From positions 25,713-89,712 of the forward strand of contig CAZXUI010000008.1 of assembly GCA_964643885.1 (NCBI GenBank): a stretch of DNA of 64,000 nt. Direction: 5' to 3'. How positions within the stretch are numbered: position 1 is the first letter of the stretch; every line of letters begins with the position of its first letter. Positions 41,909 through 50,038 of this stretch are shown piece by piece. The notes under the pieces are model-generated. The model was given only the letters and a program-made list of their open reading frames with translations, had not been told where the DNA came from and did not search any database. Position numbers and translations under genes: made by a program. The stretch is from CAADGL01 sp964643885 (GTDB taxonomy: Bacteria; Planctomycetota; Phycisphaerae; UBA1845; Fen-1342).

Positions 41909-42694
41909 TCAGTCGATATCCGCGCGGCCGTGCTGATGGGCCTGGTCGGTGTCGAGATATGCGAACACTTCGCGGTCGGCCCGGTCCAGCAGCCGCTTCA
42001 TCTCGCGCACCGCGTCGCGCATGCCGACGAACATTGCCCGCGCGACGATGCTGTGCCCGATGTTGAACTCGTCGAATCCGCTCACCGCCGCGATCGGCTC
42101 CACGTTGCGATAGGTCAGTCCGTGGCCGGCGTGCACGACCAGCCCGCTTTCCAGCCCCGTGTTGAGCGCGTCGATCAGGATTTCGAGCTGCTTCTCGCGC
42201 GGCCGGCCGGGCCTGGCGTGGGAATAGCCGCCGGTCCAGAGCTCGATCGCGTCGAACCCGCACTCCGCGGAGGCGGAAACCTGGTCGGACTGCGGCTCGA
42301 TGAAGGCGCTGGTGACGATGCCGGCCCGCTTGAGCTGCCGCACGACCGGCGCGATCCGCTTGCGCAGCTTGACCACGTCCAGCCCGCCCTCCGTCGTGAT
42401 CTCCTCACGCCGCTCGGGCACGAAGGTGCACTGGTCCGGCCGCAGCCTCAGGGCGATCTTGACGATCCCCGCCGCGATCGACATCTCCATGTTGAGCTTG
42501 GTCGCCACCGTGCGTTTGAGCACCTCGGCGTCGCGGTCACTGATGTGGCGGCGGTCCTCGCGCAGGTGAAACGTGATCCCGTCCGCGCCGCCCAGCTCCG
42601 CCTCGGTCGCGGCCCAGACCGGGTCGGGCTCATCCGCCCGCCGCGCCTGGCGGACCGTCGCGACGTGGTCGATGTTCACTCCCAGTTTGACCAT
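41909..42694 (-). CDS. pdxJ: pyridoxine 5'-phosphate synthase
   Basis: A 261-residue TIM barrel that condenses 1-deoxyxylulose 5-phosphate with 3-amino-2-oxopropyl phosphate to form pyridoxine phosphate, the last ring-forming step of vitamin B6 synthesis. Motifs are KLGVNIDHVATVRQAR, GADGITFHLREDRRHI, LNMEMS, CTFVPERREEITTEGGLD, ELWTGGYS and VHAGHGLTYRNV. It is first in a five-gene operon; the AAGGAA upstream of ATG 42694 is about 12 bases away. No pdxA is in the window. Confidence 0.96.
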   Translation of the reverse strand: MVKLGVNIDHVATVRQARRADEPDPVWAATEAELGGADGITFHLREDRRHISDRDAEVLKRTVATKLNMEMSIAAGIVKIALRLRPDQCTFVPERREEITTEGGLDVVKLRKRIAPVVRQLKRAGIVTSAFIEPQSDQVSASAECGFDAIELWTGGYSHARPGRPREKQLEILIDALNTGLESGLVVHAGHGLTYRNVEPIAAVSGFDEFNIGHSIVARAMFVGMRDAVREMKRLLDRADREVFAYLDTDQAHQHGRADID

Positions 42695-42909
42695 GGTGAT
42701 CGCCGTTCCTTTCCGGCCGACATGGTATCCGCGTTCCCGCCGCCGCGCAAAGCCGGTGCGGCGGACGCGTGCCGACTCGCGGCCGGGCGCGTACTATCTG
42801 CTGACGTGCGGCCGGTCCGGCCGGCGGGTCTCGAGCCGGGCCGGTCGAATCGCGGTCTGGTGCGGCCTTGCGCCGCCTTTCGATTCACGGCGTCAGAGCG
42901 GGTGGAGAC

Positions 42910-43386
42910 ATGGAAATCTTCTCGATCGTCATTCGGGTGCTGCACATCGGCTCGGCCATTCTGGCGGCGGGCGGGGCGGCCTTCCAGTACATCGCTCTCC
43001 TGCCGGCCGCCGCGGAGCTGCAAGAGACGCCGGCCAGGGCCCTGCGCGAGCGGATCGCCGCCCGCTGGCGCGGCGTCGTGTTCACGGCCGTGCTGCTGCT
43101 GCTGGCCACCGGGCTGCTGAACTTCCTGATCTTCAAAGTGCCGGAGTATCGCGGCACATCGCACGTCGCCCTGTATCACGGCCTGTTCGGCCTCAAGCTG
43201 CTGCTGGCGCTGATCGTCTTCCACCCCGCGACGCTGCTCGTGCTGCCGGGTCCGAAGGGCGAGATCGCCCGCGCCGCCGCCCGCGGCTGGCTGGGCTACA
43301 TGCTGGTGCTGTTCACGCTGATCGTGGTGCTGGGGGCCGTGCTGCGCGAGTTTCCGAACCTGTTCGTGCAATCGAGCGGAGGCTGA
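42910..43386 (+). CDS. small four-helix membrane protein (CopD-like or DUF4149-like)
   Basis: A 158-residue integral membrane protein with four helices: FSIVIRVLHIGSAILAAGGAAF, WRGVVFTAVLLLLATGLLNFL, LYHGLFGLKLLLALIVFHPATLLVL and GWLGYMLVLFTLIVVLGAVL. The conserved-looking His residues in RVLHIGS and LYHGLFGLK recall heme- or copper-linked membrane families such as CopD, but the match is not firm. ATG 42910 has GGTGGAG 3 bases upstream. It stands alone, divergent from pdxJ and convergent with ybeY. Confidence 0.75.
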   Translation: MEIFSIVIRVLHIGSAILAAGGAAFQYIALLPAAAELQETPARALRERIAARWRGVVFTAVLLLLATGLLNFLIFKVPEYRGTSHVALYHGLFGLKLLLALIVFHPATLLVLPGPKGEIARAAARGWLGYMLVLFTLIVVLGAVLREFPNLFVQSSGG

Positions 43387-43422
43387 ACAAGCGTAGTTGC
43401 CGCGGTAGGCGTGGCGACCTCG

Positions 43423-44001
43423 CTACAGCGGCGCAATCAGCGGCAGCCCCAGCCGCTGCATCAGCCGCTCCTGGCGGGCGTACATTCGGCCGGCCTGCTG
43501 CGCGGCCAGGTCGTCGTAGCCGGCCAGATGCAGAATCCCATGCACGAGGTAGAACACCAGCTCGGCCCGGGCGGCGGCCAGTATCCGGGCGTGATTGCGG
43601 CCCCCTTCGCGGAATGACTGCGCGATCGTCGCCGGACGGACAGGCCGGACTCGGGCGGCCGCCGCGCGCTCCGGCCCCGCTCCCGCGTCGCGCAGGGCGC
43701 GCACCGCCACCTGCCAGGCGACATCCGCACAGACGATCACCTCGCCCTCGATCCGTCCGGCCCGGCGTTCGGTTCCCAGATCGAAGGTGAGGACATCCGT
43801 CGCGCCGGCGATGTTCACGAAGCGCTCGTGCACGCTCGCCATCGCCCGCGAGCCGACCACCGCGATCGACAGCCACCCGCCGCGAAACCCCTCCGCCCGC
43901 GCCACTTCCAGGGCCGCCCGCCGCAGCAGTCCCTCGGCCTGCCAGTTCCGCCGCAGCCGCCACGCCACGTCGATCGCGATCGATTCAGCCGCCCGGGACA
44001 T
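43423..44001 (-). CDS. ybeY: endoribonuclease YbeY with altered zinc motif and internal insertion
   Basis: A 192-residue member of the YbeY family, a metal-dependent RNase used in 16S rRNA 3'-end maturation and ribosome quality control. TDVLTFDLG and GEVIVCADVAWQVA are clear. The usual motif HGxLHLxGYDH reads HGILHLAGYDD, so the third zinc His is Asp. About 35 extra residues (Ala/Arg-rich) separate CADVAWQV from ELVFYLVHG. ATG 44001 lies inside the end of the upstream gene, with an overlap of 17 bases. The neighbours phoH and the HD gene are the standard company of ybeY. Confidence 0.88.
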   Translation of the reverse strand: MSRAAESIAIDVAWRLRRNWQAEGLLRRAALEVARAEGFRGGWLSIAVVGSRAMASVHERFVNIAGATDVLTFDLGTERRAGRIEGEVIVCADVAWQVAVRALRDAGAGPERAAAARVRPVRPATIAQSFREGGRNHARILAAARAELVFYLVHGILHLAGYDDLAAQQAGRMYARQERLMQRLGLPLIAPL

Positions 44002-46375
44002 TGCGTGCCTCGGTCGGCCGGCGGGCGGGTTCCTTCTCGCGCGGCTCGCGCCCGTCGCGAGACGATTCGCGCTCCCGTTCCTCCTTCTTCTCCCGCTCGC
44101 GCTCCTTTTCCTTCTCCTCGCTCTCGGGATAGGCGATCCGCCCGTGATAGAGCGCCGAGAGGCTCTTGACGAGGCTCTTCTCGATGATCGCCAGCTCGCG
44201 GAAGGTCAGATCGCACTCGTCGAACTGCCCGTCCATCAGGCGCTTGCGGATGATCTCGCTGACCACGTCCTCGATCCGGGTCGGGGTCGGCTCGGCCATC
44301 GCCCGGACGGCCCCTTCGACCCCGTCGCAGAGCATGACGATCGCCGTCTCGCGCGATTGAGGCTTGGGCCCCGGGTAGCGGAACTGCGCCGCCTGCACCT
44401 CCGGGTCGTCGGGCTTGCGGGCCTTGTTGGCGGCGTGATAGAAGTACTCGACCAGCGTCGTCCCGTGATGCTCGGCGATGAACGGCCGCAGCGTCGCCGG
44501 CAGGCCGTACTCCTTGGCCATCTCGATGCCGTCCTTGACGTGCCCGACGATGATCAGCAGGCTCATCGCCGGACTCAGCCGCTCGTGCCGGCTGGCGCCG
44601 TGCGTCTGGTTCTCGACGAAGTAGTCCGGCTTGTTGATCTTGCCGATGTCGTGGTAGTACGCGCCGGCCCGGCAGAGCAGGCCGTTAGCGCCGATCGCCT
44701 CCGCCGCCGCCTCCGCCAGCGCGCCCACCAGCAGGCTGTGGTTGTACGTGCCGGGCGCCTCGGCCGCCATCGTCCGCAGCAGCGGCTTGTTCGCGTCGCA
44801 CCACTCCAGCAGCGTCATGCCCGTGCTGAACTTGAACAGCCGCTCGATGCCCGGCAGGATGCCCTCGACCACGAACGCCGCCAGCAGCGCCGACAGCGAC
44901 GCCCACAGCGCGTCGCCCAGCGCGAATTCGATCGTCTGCCGCGCAACCAGGCCGGCCGCCAGCGTCGTCGCCAGCGCCACCACCGCGGCCGCGAAGCCGA
45001 CCATCACGATCTTGCCGCGGTTGCGCACGTCCGTCAGCCCGACGATCAACGTCCCCGACACGGCGATCAGGACGACGGCGAAGGAAACGTCCTGCCGCGT
45101 CGCCAGCGTGATCAGCAGCGCCAAGGCCGCGCAGATCGCGAAAACGGACCCGCGCGTGTACACGATCGCCAGCATCGCCGCCGCGAAGCCCTGAAACGCG
45201 ACCGCCAGGTGCGGCGGGGCGTCCGTCCAGACCGACACGGTTCGCGCGGCCGCCAGCATCAGCAGCAGCACGCACGTCGCCACCGTCTGGCGAAACGGGT
45301 TGTTGAAGACGCGCCGCTGATAGCGCGACAGATAGGACGACAGCCCGAATACGATCAGCAGCGCCAGCACGCTGTAGCCGGCCGCCGCCAGAACCCGCTT
45401 GCGCCACCCGCCGATCTCTTCCCGCTCCGCCTCCGCGAACGCGTCGCGTTCCGCCCGCAGCAGGGCCACTTCCTTCTCGTCCACCAGCCCGGCGTCGGCC
45501 AGCAGCGCGCCCGGCTTGTAGGTCAGCATCTGCGTCTCGACCCGTGCCACCGCGTCCTGCTGCGCCCGCGTCGAGCGGTCCATGTTGAAGCGGTAGATCG
45601 GCCGGGCCGGCACGGTACCGCCTTCGGTCAGCAATGCCGCCAGCGAGTTCGCCACGGCGCTGCGCAGCGGCTGCGACATCGCCCGGGCCGCCTCCGCCGC
45701 CACTTCGTTGACGTTCTCGACGTTGTTGTTGAACCGCAGGCGGTTGACGGGAACCGGGATCACCCGCTCCGACTCGCCCCGCGGGTCGATCAGCATCGCC
45801 TCGACCGCCAGCCGCTGGCCGACGCGCTCAGAGTATTCCACCAGCGGCGTCGACACGAGCGTGCGGACGACCTGGTCCACCTGCCGGCGGAACTGCTCCG
45901 ACTCCGGCTGGCCGGCGATCCGCACCAGCTCGTCGATCGCCGCGTCATCCAGCGAGAGGCGGCTCTCCGCCGCCGCCCGCTTGAGCGCCTCCCCGTCGGC
46001 CGCGTGCGTCTGCGCCAGCGTCAGCGCGCTCAGCAGCCGCCCGCGAATGCCGTCCAGCAGCGACACGTCCAGAACGTAGTAGTAGGGGGCGCTCTCGCGG
46101 GCCCGGTCGCGCATCAGCGCCGTCTGCCGCTCGTCGACGAGCTGGAACTCGACCCGGCTGGCGATCGCCCGCGCGAGCGTCTGGCCGCTGCGGACCGAGA
46201 GCGGCTCGCCGCCCAGATTGATGATCACCGACGAGACGACGACGGCGACGCCCGTCAGCGTCAGCGACCAGGCCTCGAACCGCCCTAGCAGGCGGCGGTA
46301 CCACACACCCTCGCGCTCGGTCCGCGTGCGGCGGATCTCTCGCTGCCGGGCTGTGCGCTTGCCGAAGAGCCACAC
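43985..46375 (-). CDS. 7TM-HD phosphodiesterase (PgpH/YqfF-like)
   Basis: A 796-residue membrane protein. After one N-terminal helix (WSLTLTGVAVVVSSVIINL) comes a large extracytoplasmic domain to about residue 340, then seven or so helices, then a cytoplasmic HD domain with AYYHDIGKINKPDYF, HERLSPAMS, AEHHGTTLVEYFYH and MLCDGVEGAVRAM. PgpH relatives hydrolyse cyclic di-AMP. The C-terminal 50 residues are a highly charged Glu/Lys/Arg tail. It starts 2 bases after phoH and overlaps ybeY by 17. Confidence 0.93.
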   Translation of the reverse strand: MWLFGKRTARQREIRRTRTEREGVWYRRLLGRFEAWSLTLTGVAVVVSSVIINLGGEPLSVRSGQTLARAIASRVEFQLVDERQTALMRDRARESAPYYYVLDVSLLDGIRGRLLSALTLAQTHAADGEALKRAAAESRLSLDDAAIDELVRIAGQPESEQFRRQVDQVVRTLVSTPLVEYSERVGQRLAVEAMLIDPRGESERVIPVPVNRLRFNNNVENVNEVAAEAARAMSQPLRSAVANSLAALLTEGGTVPARPIYRFNMDRSTRAQQDAVARVETQMLTYKPGALLADAGLVDEKEVALLRAERDAFAEAEREEIGGWRKRVLAAAGYSVLALLIVFGLSSYLSRYQRRVFNNPFRQTVATCVLLLMLAAARTVSVWTDAPPHLAVAFQGFAAAMLAIVYTRGSVFAICAALALLITLATRQDVSFAVVLIAVSGTLIVGLTDVRNRGKIVMVGFAAAVVALATTLAAGLVARQTIEFALGDALWASLSALLAAFVVEGILPGIERLFKFSTGMTLLEWCDANKPLLRTMAAEAPGTYNHSLLVGALAEAAAEAIGANGLLCRAGAYYHDIGKINKPDYFVENQTHGASRHERLSPAMSLLIIVGHVKDGIEMAKEYGLPATLRPFIAEHHGTTLVEYFYHAANKARKPDDPEVQAAQFRYPGPKPQSRETAIVMLCDGVEGAVRAMAEPTPTRIEDVVSEIIRKRLMDGQFDECDLTFRELAIIEKSLVKSLSALYHGRIAYPESEEKEKEREREKKEERERESSRDGREPREKEPARRPTEARNVPGG

Positions 46376-46377
46376 GG

Positions 46378-47430
46378 CTACGGCCCTGCCGTCCGCGGGC
46401 CGGCCTGCACGGAGGGATCGGCCTCACGCCCGCCGCGCCCCTCCGCCGCAGCGCTCGGCGCACCCGCTTCACCGTCGCGCCGCAAGGCCGAGTCGCGCCG
46501 CCGGTTCAGGTCGGCATAGCGCGTCACGATCTCCTGTACCAGGCGGTGCCGGACGATGTCCTTCTCCACCAGCCGCAGCACCGCCACGCCGCCGCAGCCC
46601 CGCAGCCGCCCGGCCGCGTCCACCAGCCCCGAGCTCTGCCGCTCGTCCAGGTCCACCTGGCTGTCGTCGCCGGTCACGATCATCTTGCTGTCGTGGCCCA
46701 GCCGAGTCAGGAACATCAGCATCTGCGACGGCGTCGCATTCTGGGCCTCGTCGAGAATGATCACCGCGTGATTCAGCGTCCGGCCGCGCATATACGCCAG
46801 CGGGATCACCTCGATGATGTCGCTGACCATGAACCGCTTGAGCTGGTCGTAGGTCATCATGTCGTGCATCGCGTCGAACAGCGGCCGCAGATACGGGTTC
46901 ACCTTCTGCTGCAAGTCGCCCGGCAGAAAGCCGAGCTTCTCGCCCGCCTCGACCGCCGGTCGCACGAGCACGATCCGCTTGGCCCGCCCGCTCTTGAGCA
47001 GATGCACGGCGACCGCGACGGCCAGGTAGGTCTTTCCCGTCCCGGCCGGCCCCATGCAGATGACCAGGTCGTTCTCGAGCATCGCGCGGACGTAGGCGCG
47101 CTGGCCTTCGGTGCGGGCGGAGATCGGCTCGCGCGAAAAGACGCGGATCGTGTCGGAGGGGCCCGAGGCGTCGGACTGGTCCAGCTCGGCGATGGCCTGC
47201 TCGACGTCGGCGTCCTCGAGATAGTCGCGACCGCGGAGCAGTTCCTGGAGCCGCTCGACCGCGGCCGCCCCGCGGGCGACGTCGGCCGGTTCGCCGACCA
47301 CGCGGATGATGGAGCTGCGGGCCTGAAGCTGGACCCCGAAAGCCTCGCGGATCCTGCGGAGATTGCGGTCCCCCACGCCGAAGAGCTCGGCCCGCTTGTG
47401 GGGCTCGATCAGTGTGACGGACAACTCCAT
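46378..47430 (-). CDS. phoH: PhoH-like ATPase
   Basis: A 350-residue ATPase of the PhoH family, linked to RNA metabolism by its constant pairing with ybeY. An N-terminal KH-like region (residues about 1-70) precedes Walker A GPAGTGKT (127-134) and Walker B VIILDEAQN. Other family motifs are LVRPAVEAGEKLGFLPGD and VTGDDSQVDL. The C-terminal 35 residues are disordered-looking. The ATG at 47430 has no Shine-Dalgarno sequence and lies 6 bases after a -10-like TAGCCT, so a leaderless mRNA is likely. Confidence 0.95.
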   Translation of the reverse strand: MELSVTLIEPHKRAELFGVGDRNLRRIREAFGVQLQARSSIIRVVGEPADVARGAAAVERLQELLRGRDYLEDADVEQAIAELDQSDASGPSDTIRVFSREPISARTEGQRAYVRAMLENDLVICMGPAGTGKTYLAVAVAVHLLKSGRAKRIVLVRPAVEAGEKLGFLPGDLQQKVNPYLRPLFDAMHDMMTYDQLKRFMVSDIIEVIPLAYMRGRTLNHAVIILDEAQNATPSQMLMFLTRLGHDSKMIVTGDDSQVDLDERQSSGLVDAAGRLRGCGGVAVLRLVEKDIVRHRLVQEIVTRYADLNRRRDSALRRDGEAGAPSAAAEGRGGREADPSVQAGPRTAGP

Positions 47431-47436
47431 ACGGAT

Positions 47437-47466
47437 AGGCTATCGGCACCGTCGCGCCGTTGGCAA
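47437..47466 (-). promoter_or_regulatory. putative promoter for phoH-pgpH-ybeY, predicting a leaderless mRNA
   Basis: On the minus strand TTGCCA (47466-47461), an 18-base spacer and TAGCCT (47442-47437), ending 6 bases before the phoH ATG. Confidence 0.4.
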
Positions 47467-47568
47467 CCGCGCCCGCGGGGCTCCGCTCCGCCCGGCGACC
47501 CGCCGGCAAGGACCGCAGGCCGGTTTCTCGACGGGTTTGGCGCACGGTCGGCGGCGGTAAATTGGCGG

Positions 47569-47596
47569 TTGCATCCTCGCCCGGCGACCGTAGAAT
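47569..47596 (+). promoter_or_regulatory. putative sigma-70-type promoter for the mre cluster
   Basis: TTGCAT at 47569-47574, a 16-base spacer and TAGAAT at 47591-47596, about 105 bases before the first start codon of the cluster. It is the only good pair in the 279-base divergent gap 47431-47709 pointing right. Confidence 0.5.
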
Positions 47597-47709
47597 CCGC
47601 ACCATCGAAATGGCGGGAGCGCGACTGCCCGCCAGGCCTGCCGGGGCCTGCCCACGCGGCGGCAGGAACCTAAGGTCAGGTGCTGGCCGGAGTTCCAAGG
47701 AGTCCGTTT

Positions 47710-48582
47710 GTGAGCACGATGACCAAAGTCCTGATCGTTCTGACCACGGTGCTGTCGATTGCGGTGTCGTGCCTCTTCATCGCCGCCGCGGCGCAGTGGA
47801 ACAACTGGAAGCAGCTTGCCGCCGAATATCAGCAGCAGCGCGATTCGGCCATCACGCTCCAGCAGTCGGAGCAGGCCGCCGCCCAGGCCGCCCTCGCCCT
47901 CAAGGACGCCGCGCTCGCCGAGCGCACCCGGGCGCTCGAAGAGGCCCAGCGCAGCATCACGCGGCTCAACGAGGAAGTCGCCCGCGAGCGCAGCCAGCGC
48001 ACCCAGGCCCAGAACGAGAAAGCCGCGGCCGAGGCCGGCCGCACGACGCTCCAGGAAATCCTGGATGTCAAGACGGGCGAGCTCAAGTCGCTCCAGGCCC
48101 AGCACCAGGCGACGGTCGCGCAGAACATGGACCTCCAGTCGCGCAACGCCCGGCTCAACACGCGCGTGCTCGACCTGACCACGACCAGCACCATCCTGAC
48201 CGACCAGATCCGCAACCTCCAGGAGAAGCTCTACGCCGCCGAGCAGCGGCTCGCCGCCGCCCAGGCCGGCGGCCCGGCTGCCCCCGCCGTGGCGCCGACC
48301 GTTTCCCAGGCCGCGGTGGCGGCCCGGGTGCCGGTGGCCGGTGAGGTCCGCGGCCAGGTGGTCGATGTGGAAGGCTCCTATGCGTCGGTCAACATCGGTG
48401 AGTCGTCGGGCGTCGTGGTCGGCATGACGCTGATGGTGTATCGTGACGGTCCGGACGGTCCGGCCTATCTCGGCGAGCTGACGATCGAGACGGTCCGGCC
48501 CAAGGAGGCGGGCGGACGGCTCTCGTCGCTGGCGGCCGGGGAAATCCGTTCCGGTGACAAGGTCGTCTACGCACGCGAGTAG
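47710..48582 (+). CDS. coiled-coil membrane protein upstream of mreB
   Basis: A 290-residue protein. An N-terminal helix (VLIVLTTVLSIAVSCLFIAAAA) anchors it. A long coiled coil follows (about residues 35-190, rich in Gln, Ala, Glu and Leu), then an Ala/Pro linker and a C-terminal beta-rich domain (GQVVDVEGSYASVNIGESSGVVVGMTLMVYRD ... EIRSGDKVVYARE). The architecture (helix, coiled coil, beta domain) is that of MreC and related scaffold proteins, but the sequence is not MreC. GTG 47710 has AAGGAG 7 bases upstream; ATG 47719 is the alternative. First gene of the cluster with mreB. Confidence 0.8.
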   Translation: MSTMTKVLIVLTTVLSIAVSCLFIAAAAQWNNWKQLAAEYQQQRDSAITLQQSEQAAAQAALALKDAALAERTRALEEAQRSITRLNEEVARERSQRTQAQNEKAAAEAGRTTLQEILDVKTGELKSLQAQHQATVAQNMDLQSRNARLNTRVLDLTTTSTILTDQIRNLQEKLYAAEQRLAAAQAGGPAAPAVAPTVSQAAVAARVPVAGEVRGQVVDVEGSYASVNIGESSGVVVGMTLMVYRDGPDGPAYLGELTIETVRPKEAGGRLSSLAAGEIRSGDKVVYARE

Positions 48583-48633
48583 TTCTTGGCGCGGTCTGTT
48601 GGGTTGCCGGGTGATCGAACCAGGTGAGCTGCC

Positions 48634-48801
48634 ATGTCGATGATGAATACGCCGGGTCCGGGTTCGCGCTCGGGTGGTGAGAACGACGTGTACACGGTGC
48701 TCGTGCTCATCGCGTTCCTCTTCGTGCTGATCGCGACGATCTTCGTGGCTTACAAGGCGCAGTCGTTGTTCGGAACGATCCTTCCGCCGGGTGGAAGCTG
48801 A
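48634..48801 (+). CDS. 55-residue single-pass membrane protein between the coiled-coil gene and mreB
   Basis: A short protein with a Gly/Ser-rich start, one helix (VYTVLVLIAFLFVLIATIFVAY, residues about 19-40) and a short tail ending LPPGGS. ATG 48634 has AGGTGA 8 bases upstream, and the frame uses G/C-ending codons like its neighbours, which supports real coding. It lies between the coiled-coil gene (51 bases) and mreB (102 bases). The function is unknown; position suggests a cell-shape or envelope role (inference). Confidence 0.7.
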   Translation: MSMMNTPGPGSRSGGENDVYTVLVLIAFLFVLIATIFVAYKAQSLFGTILPPGGS

Positions 48802-48903
48802 TTCCGGGCAGACTGAATCGAGCGAGGGGACGATCGAGCCCCTGCACGTCCGTTGCGCCCCTTGGGGCTTGACCGGCGCAGCGCCCAGGGATGGGAGCTT
48901 GCT

Positions 48904-49962
48904 GTGTTGCTCCGCCGTTTGATGGGTCTGTTCAGCGTCGACATGGGAATCGACCTGGGCACCTGCAATACGCTCGTCTGTGTCAAAGGCGAGGGCATCG
49001 TGCTCAACGAGCCCTCCGTCGTCGCCGTGCGCAAGGGCACCAACCAGGTGCTCGACACTGAGCACGGCAAGGCGGTCGGCCTGCTCGCCAAGGAAATGCT
49101 CGGCCGCACGCCCGGCAGCATCACCGCCATCCGCCCGCTCAAGGACGGCGTCATCGCCGACTTCGACATCACCGAGGCGATGCTCGGCTACTTCATCAAG
49201 AAGGTTCACGGCAACCGCGGCATCGCCGCCCCGCGCGTCGTCATCTCCGTCCCCTCCGGCATCACCGCCGTCGAGAAGCGGGCCGTCTACAATTCGGCCG
49301 AGCGGGCCGGCGCCCGCCGCGTCTATCTCGTGCCCGAGCCCAAGGCCGCCGCCATCGGCGCCAAGCTGCCCATCTTCGATCCCACCGCCTCGATGATCGT
49401 CGACATCGGCGGGGGCACGACCGAAGTCGCCGTCATGAGCCTGGCCGACATCGCCATCTGCACCTCGCTCCGCGTCGCCGGCGACGACATGGACGAGGCG
49501 ATCATCAATTACATGCGCCGCACCTACAACCTGATGATCGGGCCGCAGACCGCCGAGAACGTCAAAATCCAGATCGGCTCCGCCTCGCCGCTCGAAAACG
49601 AGAGCTCGATGGAAGTCAAGGGTCGCGACATGATCAGCGGCCTGCCGCGGCGAGCCATCGTCAAGACCGAGGAGGTTCGCGAGGCGCTCAAGGAGCCGGC
49701 CGGCGCGATCGTCGATGCCGTCCTCCATACGCTCGAGCAGGTCGAGCCGGAGCTCGCGGCCGACCTGGTCGACAACGGCATCCACCTGGCCGGCGGAGGG
49801 GCGCTGCTTCGCGGCCTCGACCAGGTCATCGCCAAGGCCACCGGCCTCGACGTGACCATCGTCGACGACCCGCTCACCTGCGTAGCCCGCGGAACCAGCG
49901 AATGCCTCGACTACCTCGACGAGTGGCACCAGACACTCGAATCAGACGAAGATGAGTACTAG
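48904..49962 (+). CDS. mreB: rod-shape determining protein MreB
   Basis: A 352-residue bacterial actin that forms membrane-bound filaments guiding wall synthesis. Nucleotide-binding motifs are GIDLGTCNTLV (phosphate 1), SMIVDIGGGTTEVAV (phosphate 2) and GIHLAGGGALLRGLD (adenosine). The N-terminal LLRRLMGLFS could be the membrane-binding amphipathic helix. GTG 48904 was chosen for the GGGAG 6 bases upstream. The C-terminal tail is acidic (LESDEDEY). No mreD, pbp2 or rodA follows. Confidence 0.95.
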   Translation: MLLRRLMGLFSVDMGIDLGTCNTLVCVKGEGIVLNEPSVVAVRKGTNQVLDTEHGKAVGLLAKEMLGRTPGSITAIRPLKDGVIADFDITEAMLGYFIKKVHGNRGIAAPRVVISVPSGITAVEKRAVYNSAERAGARRVYLVPEPKAAAIGAKLPIFDPTASMIVDIGGGTTEVAVMSLADIAICTSLRVAGDDMDEAIINYMRRTYNLMIGPQTAENVKIQIGSASPLENESSMEVKGRDMISGLPRRAIVKTEEVREALKEPAGAIVDAVLHTLEQVEPELAADLVDNGIHLAGGGALLRGLDQVIAKATGLDVTIVDDPLTCVARGTSECLDYLDEWHQTLESDEDEY

Positions 49963-50038
49963 CCGCGCCGCGAGCCGCCGCGCTGCGGCCGACTTGCCCG
50001 CGGACACGGCGCCCGCCAGACTCCACCCGGGATAACGC

